NCBI GenBank assembly: GCA_964035545.1
Contig: OZ037767.1
Span: 27,697,628-27,761,627, forward strand
Reading direction: 5' to 3'
Length of the DNA stretch: 64,000 bases
Source: Bugula neritina
Taxonomy: Eukaryota; Bryozoa; Gymnolaemata; Cheilostomatida; Bugulidae
The translations under genes were made by a program, and so were the position numbers. Below are positions 37,901 to 49,900 of this stretch, piece after piece; position 1 is the stretch's first letter, and each line of letters opens with the position of its first letter. A model generated the notes under the pieces. It made no database searches, was not told the origin of the DNA, and was given only the letters and a program-made list of their open reading frames with translations.

Positions 37901-40900
37901 GCAGGGCATGAAATAATGAAGTGTGTATTGATAGACCCCATCACAGACCCGTATAGTAATAGTTTACAGATGCCTTTACTCATACGTAAATTCCACCTGG
38001 ATACTAGAATCTATTGACCGATTTTCCTGTTGGTTAAATTTGAGTTTAAAGACACAAATTATTTTATGATTTTCACTGATGTAATGTGCAACTCAGTTCC
38101 GAAATCATTTAAAAGATTGCCTACTTTGTGGTGATGAGAAAACCGATCACTTCTAACTCAATTTTAGTTGTCAAAAACTTTAGTTTGAGTACTGTTGAAT
38201 TTTTGAATTTCCAAAATTTCAAATACGGTTGCTGTAGCCAAACTGGGGCCTCCCTTTTTTTTCTTTAAGTGCAGGTATAAAATTAAAGTTGTTTATACAA
38301 TAAGAGGTTGCAACCATCTTAGTTCAACTGTAGTCAGTTAAGTTATTATGATCAGAGAGATGGGAAACTAGTGCATTACAAGAATAAATGAAATGACTGA
38401 CATGGGAATCTAACAGACTACAGCTTCTGAAATACTCATAGTTTTATTATTTGAAAAGTATTTTATTGGACTTCATGAGTTTTTTATATTACCTATTAGT
38501 TCTTCAACACTTGAGAAGTAGAAAATTCAGTTGATAGTTTTTAGCACAACGTTCTCTATAAAAACATGTGAGGTGTAAACCCAGGTGTTGCTACATCAAC
38601 ACTCTGTCTTGAAACACAGCTTCTACTTCAGAGTTTCCACCACCAATGTCAAGCTTCTCTTTTGCCACATTGCTATATTTTTTGTGTCAATAAAATAAAT
38701 TGTGTTTTAAATATGACGATGTATTTTGAACAAATTCAATCATTCATAATAGCTGAGTTCCAGAGTTGCTTGAGTTTCTTTTTAATATTTTATATTTTGA
38801 GTTTTGAGGTGTGGAAGCATCACTTTCATCTGTAGCATTGATATATACCATGCATATTACATGAAGAAGAACCTAACAAGATAATAATGTATGAATCAAC
38901 TAAATGATTGCTATTATCAGTTCCTCTAATAATAGTGAAACTTACCAGCTGTCTTATACGTGATAAACTAAAAATAAGCGTTACTTGTCTATATTTTATC
39001 TTGTTAGGTTGCTGTAAATGACTATAATTATATTATTCATCGGTATATATAATTCTGTGGAGTTGTCTTGCACCAATGTCTAGATTTACTGACGTCACAT
39101 ATACTTTAGCTCAGCATCTCAGACCACGGAATATAGGTCTAGGTGCTAGATAATTATTTTTCGTATTGATTTCAGATCCCCCACAAGGCCATGATTGGGA
39201 TCCAAACGCACAATGCTTCGGCTATGCTTCTGACTTTGTCAAGTATGTTCGAGAAACGCAGGGAGACAACTTCACCATTGCAGTGGCTGGTGAGATTTTC
39301 ACATGTACTTAACCATGTTCTTGAAGACAATTTTAGTTAGTGGAGCCCTCTCACTCCAACTTCATTATAGACCAGCACTTTCAAAGTTTCACATTTCTGT
39401 ACTGATTTTTTTCTTTTTGTAAATAGTTTCTGTAAATGGGTTCAGCATAATGTTGATATTTCACTTTCTATATGTTGTCTACAATGTGTTCCTATAGTTT
39501 GAAGTCCATGCGCTCTATTTACCAGTTAATATGTTCACCAACAATGTGCTATGTTCTGTTGCAGGTTACCCTATGGGTCATCCTGACGGAGAGTCCTATG
39601 CTGATGACCTTCTACACCTCAAGGTCAAAGTCGATGCTGGTGCCGATTTCATCATCACACAGCTCTTCTTTGATGCAGAAACATTTATTAAGTTTGTAAG
39701 AGATTGCCGGGAGATTGGCATTGAATGTCCAATCTTACCCGGTATTCTACCCATCCAGGTGAATAGTTACGTTATGTCTAAGACTGTGTGCTTGAAGCGC
39801 TTGTGGTGTTGTTTCTACTTCTAGTTTAACCTTTATGTTACTTTAACCTACCTAAGCTTTCACTCACTTTTTCTGCTTTTTTCACGTCGAAGCAATGCCA
39901 CTCAACTGTTTAGGGGTATAATGCTCCTTCACCACTGCCATTTTAGCCATTATTCACTGTTGATTCACTCACTGCATCTGCTTGGTCAAATTTATCTCCA
40001 GGTCAAAGTTCATAGTTCAATAACTACCAAAAAGTTATGGGCTTTTATTATTCTTTATATGCAGTTCAGAGCTGTAATGTTAAGTAACGCTTAACTATAT
40101 CTTGTCTTAATGAAAAATGCGGGAACATAAGCTGCTAATACTCTGACAAAAAAGTTCACTTGATATTAAAGCTGTCTAGTGAATTAAGCTCACTCTAGTA
40201 GAATAATTTATATGGGAGGCTTTTGAAAAACCTGCTTGGTACTAATTCCAATGTAATCCAAGTCAGGGGAGAGGAGGGGCATTATACCACAGCTGTTCTT
40301 GTTGTAAGGAAATATTTCAAATTGAGAAATTGTCTCCTCCGCTGTTATCATGCCTGTTTAAAGTTCGTATGCAGAAATATCAGTCGATTAGAGTGATTAT
40401 ATTTGAGTATTGCTAGTACGTCATGTGGAGGCAACTTATAGAAATGTTTTCTTTCGTATTGTGTTTGCTTTTCTTTAAAAACAGTTTAGTGGCATTTTGT
40501 TTTTCAATTGGGCTCTTGTAATCAGGAACTGTGATAACCTTATTTGATCAAACAAAACCAGTGGAGACTAGTATTCTAATCCATTAGTCAATTCTGTTTT
40601 CTCTGCAGCCATTGGTCAACTCTGTTTTCTATGCAGCCATTGGTCAATTCTAATTTCAGTTGCAGTTTTATATCAATTTTATTATTGTCCCAGAAATTAT
40701 ATTCTCTTTTTCGTTCTGATTATAGTAGAGCCTTAATTTCTTAAAAAAATTGTAGTGTGGAGAAAATGAGTGAATCAAAACTCTAAGGCCGAAACATTTA
40801 GTTGGGGCTGGTGAGTGCCCTGTGCCCTTTATGGTCAAATAATTTAAGTAGTATCTTAGGCTAACACTACAACTACGTTTAATGTGTGTTGTGCTGTGTG

Positions 40901-43900
40901 CATCATTATTAGTTAAACTCTATTTCTTAGAGATACTTTTTGAATAAGTTTTGAGTGTTTTTGTATTTTGCTTTATTTATGAGTTGCTTGCATAATTTTT
41001 TTTCGATGCAAAATTATGTCATTACTTTTTTATATACTTTTTTGTTTTATACTTCGTTTCAACCATTTTTTTTAAAAGTTTATGAAATAATTCGTTTTTT
41101 GATAATAATTTTAATTGGGCTCGTTAATTTGTCGGAGTTCAAAAGCGAATGAATGTACTATTTGTTTTTGTTTTTTTTATATAATTTTCATGTAGAACTA
41201 ACCTATTGTATCCTGTGCTATATATACTGCTATTGGTATATCAGTTATTAATATAGCATATAACATTTGTATTACTAACATAGCATATAACATTTGTATC
41301 CGTATTGATATGTGCTAATGAGATGCTCTATCCTATCTTGTGTACAGCTGTGTGTTTGTTTACGAAGCTGATACCCTAATAACTATCTGACTAAACATCT
41401 ACACCAAGCAGTAGCCATCCTGTCTTGTAGCCGGTGTAGCCTGTGTACTTAGTATTGTGGTAGGTGCCCGCACAGAAACCAATCTTTTTTATTGCCACTG
41501 ATTTTGTATGCCAACGTAATTGGCTGAATCAGTGTTGATGATTTCAAAATATCTTAAACTAATGAAATAATTAGGCTCTACGTTTAGATGCTATATTTAA
41601 TTGAGTTGGGGGAAAATCTGGGGCATTTTTTCAGCAGTTTATGTTATAATGATGGACTAATTAATTTAATATTATGGGGCTTTGTGGGAACGATTACAGA
41701 ACTGTGAATGTAAGCTTGGTATCTGAAATTAATTCAGGCATGCTTTTTACCACTTATGATTTTACAGTTCTGTAATGGTTCTGCCAGTATGGCTATTGTA
41801 TGCACTTTCTTTAAGATATCATATATATATAATTTGCATATTATTTATTCTGCTATTACATCTTTCAAATTGTTTAATTGATTTCCAGGTATATTTTTCT
41901 TGCAGATTTGTGTATTTCAATGGTCACATTTTCATATTAAACCCTTAATTCAACTTGGTGTTATTTTTCCAATTTTTCAGGGTTATGAGTCATTGCGTCA
42001 TATCGCCAAGTTGGGTGGTCTGAATGTACCCCAATCTATATTGGATGTTGTTGAACCTATTAAAGATAACGATGAGGCTGTTAGAGCTTTCGGGATAGAT
42101 TTTGCTACTCAAATGTGTCGAGATATTTTAGACAGTGGAGTGGCATTGGGATTGCATTTCTACACATTAAACCGTGAGGCAAGTTTCTTAATTAAACTCT
42201 TTTTGAAAAGTATCTAATCTCATCTTTGCGTTGACATTTATGTTCAATTGGAATCGTCCGTTCAATTTTCATTTAAGTGAAATTTTCTAATTTGACTGAG
42301 CCGTGTTTCACTCTGTTTACGTTTAATATTTTTAAATTTCTCAGGTTGCATCGTTGTCGATATTAAAGAAAGTGGGACTGTGGCATGAGGAGATATTTCG
42401 CCCTCTTCCATGGAAGCCCACAGCCAATGCGTCTAGATTCCAAGAAGATGTGCGACCTATATTTTGGGCTTCAAGACCAAAGAGCTATGTGGCCCGAACA
42501 TCAGGTATTCATTTTTAGAAAGTAGCTCTTTCTGTGGTACATGTTTTGTGTTTGTTAGTTCATTGAAAGAGAGTGTATAATGTTGCCAACTTCCTTCAGC
42601 TAATCAAACTGATGTGTCAATTTAAATGTCAGATGAAACAGTTGTATGATGATACTACCACCATCTTGTAACGTGGTGTAGTGATCGATCGTGTGGCTCG
42701 TTGTGATCACATAACATGCTACCTCTATATGCTAGATGTTATGTGTATGTAAAGCAACACTGGTTTGTTATCTAGATTTTTACAGGTTTGTCATTTTCCA
42801 AGTTTAGGTGGAACTTATTACAAGCTTGCTTCTCCCCTATGCCTGTATATGTGTGCATTATATTGCATTATATTATGTTATATATTAATTATTATGTGCT
42901 ATGTTCATCTGTCAGAGTGGGAAGAGTTCCCAAACGGCCGGTGGGGCAACTCCAGTGCAGCTACATTTGGCGACATATCTGAGCACCATCTCTTCTATCT
43001 GAGAAGTAAATTCACGAAGGCTCAGAGACTCTCCATGTGGGGCAACCAGCTCTTTGGTGAAGAAGATGTCTGGAAAGTCTTCCATAACTTCATATCCGGA
43101 ACTCCAGCTGAAAATGGTGTCATGGTAGGTTTCACGCAATCGAGAATTATTTCCTGTAGTGCTTTATAGTCTTTTCATTACAATTTACTATTTTACGTCA
43201 ATCAAAATAATTAGGTACATCAGAAAGAGCACACATTGTGCCCCTTGAAAGCCCGAGAACTCTTCTATCAACACAGGTTGAGACGAAGCCTGTCTTTTAC
43301 AATTAGTAGCTAAATTTAGACTTGGAATTTAAGCTTTAAATCCGTTGTTCTGATTGTACAGCAATGTTGGTTTTTTTCCTATCATGGTTTTATGTTGATT
43401 TTGTTAAATTTTAATTCTCTGCGAGGTTGTTATATCATTGTCATTATATTTTTTTAAAGACACAACCAGCAGTCAACAAGGTAAAGCAACTCCACTTCTG
43501 CCGCCGCTGCCACTACTTTGTATGTGTAGAATGAGTTCTTATACTCAGGCATCTTATAGGCTCGTTTAACTTCTTGCCCAGAGAATTCTAAGTCTTGTTA
43601 AATGATTCATTTCCTTATGCAGCTACAGAATTATCTGTCCCGTTGCCTTCTTCATACTTTAGAAACTTTTTTTTTCAATAAAACAAAGAAAATTTATAAT
43701 TAAAATCTTCAGTCTGTTTTTAAAAGAAAACCTTGTAATTCTAAATAATGAATGGTAAAAAATTCAATAATCACTCCTTTTCAACTATGCTTAGTAATAA
43801 TTTTTGTTGCTTCTTGCTAGAATCCATAGTAAGTTCCATTATAATGCATCTCACACCTGTAGATTTAAAATTTCCTCTCATGTTTGTAGACGAAGAGTTG

Positions 43901-46178
43901 ACATAGTCTTGTAAATTGCTTCTGCTTTGTCACAACTCTCATCACATCCTGCTTTGCTAAGTTAGCTGGTCGTAAATCACTTGTAGCTGCCTTCATAAGT
44001 AGGCTTCGAACTCGGTTGGAATTAGTGGGGAAAGTAAACCTGTCAAAGCATACTTCCTGTAATCCAGGTAACGAGGATTCCTTGGAATGAAGACAGTCTG
44101 TCCCTGGAGACAAAGTTGATCACCGATCAGCTCTCTGAGCTGAACAAGAAAGGAATACTAACCATAAATTCTCAGCCACGAGTGAACGGCCAGCCTTCTA
44201 GTCACCCGGAACTGGGCTGGGGTCATGCCGGAGGTTATGTGTACCAAAAAGTGTGTTTTATTTTATTTTTCAGTTGTAATTGGCAATTTTTGGTTGCATT
44301 AAATCACATGGGTTACATTTGTTAGGCTTATGTTAGTTCCTGAGCTTTACAATATACAAACTCTGTGTAGTAATTTTCAAAGGTTGCATAATTTATTGCA
44401 ATGCTACAGCCTTCTCATGACTTCTATTAATACTTAGTTTTAAAGTTGTTTTCTCTTGGACTGAAATGCTTGACTACTGTTTGTAAGGTTGGTAGTTGTT
44501 TTCTCTTGCAATAAAATACTTGTCTGTTTTGTAGGCATATTTGGAGTTCTTTGTATCTGCTGAAAGAGCAATGGTGCTAAAACAAATAATATCCAAATAT
44601 GAACCAAGAGTCAACTACCACATCATAAACTACAGTGTAAGTAGAATTCTATACAATCCAACACATAAATTCTATTAGGTTTGAAATGCTGGTACAACGT
44701 ACAATGTCATTAATTACAAAATTCATTCAATTTGAGGTTTTGGTGAACATGCGTTTGCAGGGGGATGATGATTTCACCAACTGTGACAAGCTGGAGCCTA
44801 TTGCCGTTACTTGGGGTGTGTTTCCTGGTAAAGAGATTATACAGCCAACTGTGGTGGATCCTATTGCCTTCACCTTCTGGAAGGTTTGTTGTCTTAGCTT
44901 CTAAAGCATCTCATCAGCTAGTAGATATTTGTTAGTTGAATTTTCTCTAAGCTTAGTCATACATGTAAAAGTTCACAAGCAAATGTTAAGTTAGAAGCAC
45001 CGGAATCTTGTCAGTTTTCAGTTATGTTTCATATTTTCTGATAACATGCAACATGATCTTATACTACGGTGTGCAATTGCTCAATGATATTCAAAGTGAC
45101 TACTGATAGCTAAGTGTCGTTATGCTACTGTTTAGAGTTGTCAGCCGACAAAGTCAAGAAACCTGCCAGCTGCTACCAGCTTGTTGCATATTTGACTCTC
45201 CTCTTTTAGGATGAAGCCTTTGGCCTGTGGGAAGAATATTGGGGGTCGCTGTATCCAGCCGATTCGACCTCGAGGAAGGTCATTGACCACATTGTACACA
45301 ACTACTATCTGGTGAATCTTGTTGACAACTGTTATCCTGAAGAAAGCATTCTTTGGAAGGTTTGTTGCCTTGTTGGCTGATTGTTTTATAGGATGTGTAG
45401 CTGAGTTTGAGATTTGATATCTGCATCAATACTAGGGTTTATATTCTCTGTAGAGTTTATATAAGTTGATATGTTTATCTCAATCAAACAGATCGGTGAA
45501 AACAATTGTTACTGCTAGTCAGATTTATTCACTCATACATCTCTGACTATACTAGTTGAGTTATAAAATATACAACATCCTTCATCAGGGTTGCATGTGA
45601 GCCCAACTGTATAAAAACTTATTAGTATATATTGAATTAGAAGCACCAAATTATATCGGTTTTCAGACGTATTCCATTCCATGTACGACTGGCTGTTCAC
45701 TCCTATATTAACTCTAATAAACTGTATTGACAGGTATGTGAGGATATGCTGGAAGTGTCCGATAAGCAACTCAAACAGAATAAAAACAGAAGCAGAGCGA
45801 TGGCTGCAGGTATTCAAATACTCTTCAATATATTGCATGTCTAATATCTCAGCACACCCTCTGTTCACCTCACAAATAAAACGTTGATCTTTTGAGATTA
45901 TTGAAAAAGATCATCTCTACACTACACTAAATTCATGAACATGTCCTACTTCTCCAACTGTAACTCATGGTTCTGTGTATATTTCAACATGTTGAATAGT
46001 CCCGTCGTATTTATCTACTTCAACTAAATTATGTGATCAATGCTTGTGCTGGCAGCTTTCAGTGAGTGTAACAAAATCCTCTCCTTTATTATAACAGAAA
46101 TATTCATATTTAGGTGATGATGGGTATAAAGCATGGCCACAGAAAGTGAGGAAATACTCCGAGAGTAATGAGAATTAA
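34977..46178 (+). CDS. MTHFR: Methylenetetrahydrofolate reductase, complete
   Basis: FAD enzyme that reduces 5,10-methylene- to 5-methyl-tetrahydrofolate, supplying methyl groups for methionine synthesis. Exons: 34977-35191, 35758-35996, 39176-39289, 39565-39758, 41981-42178, 42345-42504, 42916-43124, 44068-44250, 44535-44636, 44761-44883, 45210-45359, 45734-45809, 46114-46178. Phases all fit, giving 675 residues (human 656). Catalytic barrel: [10 protein letters not shown] with the proton-donor Glu, [56 protein letters not shown]. Regulatory SAM-binding half: [69 protein letters not shown]. The N-terminus is Ser/Pro-rich, as in the phosphorylated animal enzymes. Residue Ala216 matches the human Ala222 site of the thermolabile variant. 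Intron 5 uses a GC donor. Intron 2 (3.2 kb) contains a DNA transposon. The poly(A) candidate AATAAA is at 46631-46636. Confidence 0.97.
36602..37379. mobile_element. 778-bp non-autonomous DNA transposon with GATCGAT arrays
   Basis: Terminal inverted repeats of 27 bases, 36602-36628 and 37353-37379, match at 26 positions (CACCGGCTTTCCATGTACCG against CACGGGCTTTCCATGTACCG, then ATCTCAG in both). Both ends are flanked by TAT (36599-36601 and 37380-37382), a likely 3-base target duplication. Each arm holds four copies of the palindrome-centred GATCGAT (often AGATCGATCT), and CATGGAAAGAC recurs in the left arm. The middle is AT-rich without a coding region. A 3-base duplication fits CACTA/CMC, PIF-Harbinger or related groups; the family is not assigned. 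Confidence 0.85.
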
Positions 46179-46994
46179 AGACATTCAGTTTCAATTATTA
46201 GGAGTTATTCTCTTGTTGCTGTATAATTATTCTATTGTATAGTATTCCGAAACTTCAAAATTAAAAAACCTCAGAAACTTTTAAAATCCTCAACATTTAA
46301 CAGTATTATTTGTATTTTTTAACCATGGTGGGTTTTTATTCACTTTTATCTACTTATGATGATTTGCTGGGACCAACTCAACTATCCAACTTATGAAATT
46401 CTCCTTAAACAGCAAGTACATAAAAAACATGGCTAAAACCTTTGGTCAGCACCATGTACTAATAGCTTGTAGCAGTAGACATAAATCAAACTTCCTTGTC
46501 AGTGTTTTTGCTAGTCGATCTCATGTGTTCCATTAAACTACAACTGTTTTATCTCGATTGTCGTGGTTAGTTGTTAGCTTAACAATCATGTTGAATATAC
46601 TTTTAATGAATTACTTGTTTTTAGTTAAGAAATAAATATATATTTTGTAAAATCTGAACACTTGTAAAATTAGCAAAGGGGTGGTGTAAAGCTAAATGTA
46701 TGAAAAGTGGATATAAAATGAGCACACCCATCACAAATATTGCACGCGACGGTAGTCGCACAAGACTGGGCTAAACAAGTGGCAGCCATTACAAATCATT
46801 AAGTTTAAAACTAGAACTACATACACTAACTTCAAATTGAAGCTCTCCCTAACATAAGATATATGTATGTAAGTACATAGACTACTGTGTGAAACGAGCG
46901 AGATAAGTAAAAGTTCCACGCATAAAACACAAATATTAACTGGCATTCTTTCCATCATACCACAGAGATTTCTATTCAGCTTGTTCAACAGAGT
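46179..46994. other. Convergent intergenic region between MTHFR and FHL gene
   Basis: Both 3' UTRs lie here. Candidate signals are AATAAA at 46631-46636 for MTHFR and TTTATT at 46335-46340 (minus-strand AATAAA) for the LIM gene. The two would make overlapping antisense tails over about 300 bases. No additional gene is seen. Confidence 0.55.
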
Positions 46995-49900
46995 TTACAT
47001 ATTTTTGCCACAGTCGGGGCAAACAACGAGGTTATTGCAGACGAGAAAACCCTGACCAAGAAGACTCTTCTCACATTTGGCGCACATGAAACAGTCTGCG
47101 TGCCATTGACGCCCTTCGAAAGCCACATATTTGGTTGCTTGTCCCAAACCTACAATAAAACGCTCCAAGTGAACATAAAAAGATAAGTTAGTTAGTTATT
47201 CGTACCAAGGAAAACCGAGTAAACTATTGCATGCTGATTATTATCATAGAGCACTGTTACTCTGAGTCAATGTTGATACCTCAGGCTAACAACTTTAATG
47301 GCGATTTCCTGTTTCCTCCAAAACTTGGAATATTTAGTGGTAAAATTTAAATGTGTGTTTATGTAAAAGTAAAATGATAGTCTGTGAATACAAAATAAGC
47401 TGAAATATATACACATGGTCTAAAGTCTAAACACTACCAGTACCACATAATGATATGTTGAAGTCGTGCAGCTTACAGTCGTAAATCAGCCATCTTACAA
47501 ACACCTACTAATTTATTGTGATAAAAGTAAGATGACAGCTTTGACTGTTCTTTAAAGTAACCTTTAAAGCTCAAACAATCAACCTCAGCAAGGTAAACTG
47601 CAGTCATGGATAGAAATCATAATGGGGAGTTGTGTTGGTAAAAAAATTATGATTTCAAGAATATCTTGGAACAAAATCAATTTGGAGTTATCCACTTTTT
47701 ACAAGTACTGCAATACATAATATTCTGAGGCTACAAGCACAAGTCTAGAGGTTAAAATAAATAGCAGAAGTAAACAGCAGCAACTACAGAAGTTTACAGT
47801 AGCCGTGGAGTTGCTATAAACAAGAGCGCCTAAACATAAAATGAATAAACTATACCAACCTGCTAGCCTAATCTAAACAGCCTCATGCTTAGCTAGCAGC
47901 GCATTCTATACAACATAGAGTTAAATTCTACAGACGCAAAGCTTGTACCACCAGACCAGCCGTTTGATCCCCACAAGTTACTTTTCAATTTAATTTTTTC
48001 ACCGTAGTCAAATGACGAGCACGCCAAATACTAATCTAGAGGTAAACCAGCACCCCACTGAACAGGAAACAGACCGGGATCGCCAAACCAAATTATATCA
48101 CCTGCAATAGGTTGTCCGCACTTTTCACAGATCTTTGCAAACGTTTTAATGTAGCAATCGGGGCAGTAAGGCAGGTCGTCTTTGGTAGCAAACTTGACGT
48201 TGGCTAGCTCAGTATCGCAACCCGTGCATAAAAAGCATTCCCGGTGATAAGCAATATCTCGAAATGTCACCCCACCTTGCAGAAGTACCTGGTTTAAAAA
48301 CAGAACACAAATTAATTGATGCGAAAGCTGTGGAGAAGTGCTTTACATCACATTAGCATATCGTGAATCAGATTCAAAACAGTGTTCTTTTCAAATGCTA
48401 AATAAACTCAGTTTTATATGCAATATATTTGTTAAGAAAGCAAATAATAAACGTGTAGTAATGAATTAAATATTAATAAAAATAATTAAGAGGGTAAATG
48501 AAAAACCCAACTGTAACTGACCTGCAAGAAGCTAAAAGAAGAAAGTGACATTTACTGCCATTATAAACAGTATATGCACTATATGTACTATTTCTACTTT
48601 AAAAATAAATTATTTATAGTCTATACGCCATCTACAATGTGAAGCCTGAATGCCCTAGTTAAAGCCTCAACACTACACACATTTAAGTGTCGACAAATTG
48701 TTGATAAAGCCTAACCCTGTATTTGTACAGTGTTAGAGCAATACCAACACAAACCAACAATAAGTATGCTGATGCTAAGACGCCAACCAGTATCAAGTAC
48801 AGCTTGAGTCATTAATTCAACTAATATCAAGTATAACTTGAGACGCTAACCTAACTAGTATCAAGTACAAGTTAAGTCACTAACTCAACCATTACCTCGC
48901 CACATTTTCCACATTTCTGAGCAAACTTGTCATTATAGCAAGTCATGCAGACGAGCTTTCCTTCCTCCTTCGGCACGAAGCTGTTGTTCCCTATTGGCTG
49001 AGAGCATTCACTGCACGTGAAGCATTCGTTATGAAACTTCTGCCCGTTGTACTCAAACTTTTGCATTCCTAAAAGTAAGGCAATCGAAGACATGGTTGAA
49101 ACAGAAAATTTTGTATAAGTTTTAGATTAAATTTCACAAATCGATTAACTGGAACAAATATGGCTATTAAATTAGCAATAGATCAGTAGCAGGAAATGCT
49201 AACCATGTTTGAATGTGTTGGAGCAAGTATCGCATCTCTGGGCAAACTTTCCATCGTAACAGTCGGGGCAGTAGAGGCCGTTGTCCTTGGCAACAAACTG
49301 CTGATTGGCCAGCGACCCTTGACAACCCCAGCAGAGGAAACAACTCTCATGCCAATGTCTTCCTTTGTATGACAAGTCCTACATAAAACATAAAGTGCCA
49401 ACTCAGTCCATCTTAAAGTTTCCCACAGATAACTGGATCTACACAACTATTGTACAGATATCTAGCCTCAGCTACTCAGCGTAGATCCGTCTGCTGGTAC
49501 AATGACCTTGACCTAGCAGTTAATGACCAGACCAGGCAGGCAAGGGGTCAGAACTCAGGATGCTGCCTCTTGTATCAGTTGCACAGACTTACTGTGCTGA
49601 CACAACACGTGGGTCACTGTCACATTGCACAATGAGCTAGGCTTCTATTTAACATAAAACTGAAATTCTAGGTCTAATGAGGTTGAAGTGATACATAAAT
49701 ATATACAGACATATTTGATACTGGTTTGTAGGGCGAGTGGGTATAGCTACAGCTGCTGGTTACTAAAACTGCTATAATAAAAGTCTTAGAGAGAAACTAT
49801 AGATTAGAGTGTTGTTACTAAACACTTGCTATTATCAACCACTTGAGTTAAGTTTACAATTCAATAGGAGTATCAGTGAGCACACAGTATATGAACTTTC

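Noticed and set aside
42172-42178. GTGAGG as the donor of MTHFR exon 5
   Set aside because: Using it shifts the frame and ends in a stop, while the GC donor six bases later preserves the conserved protein.
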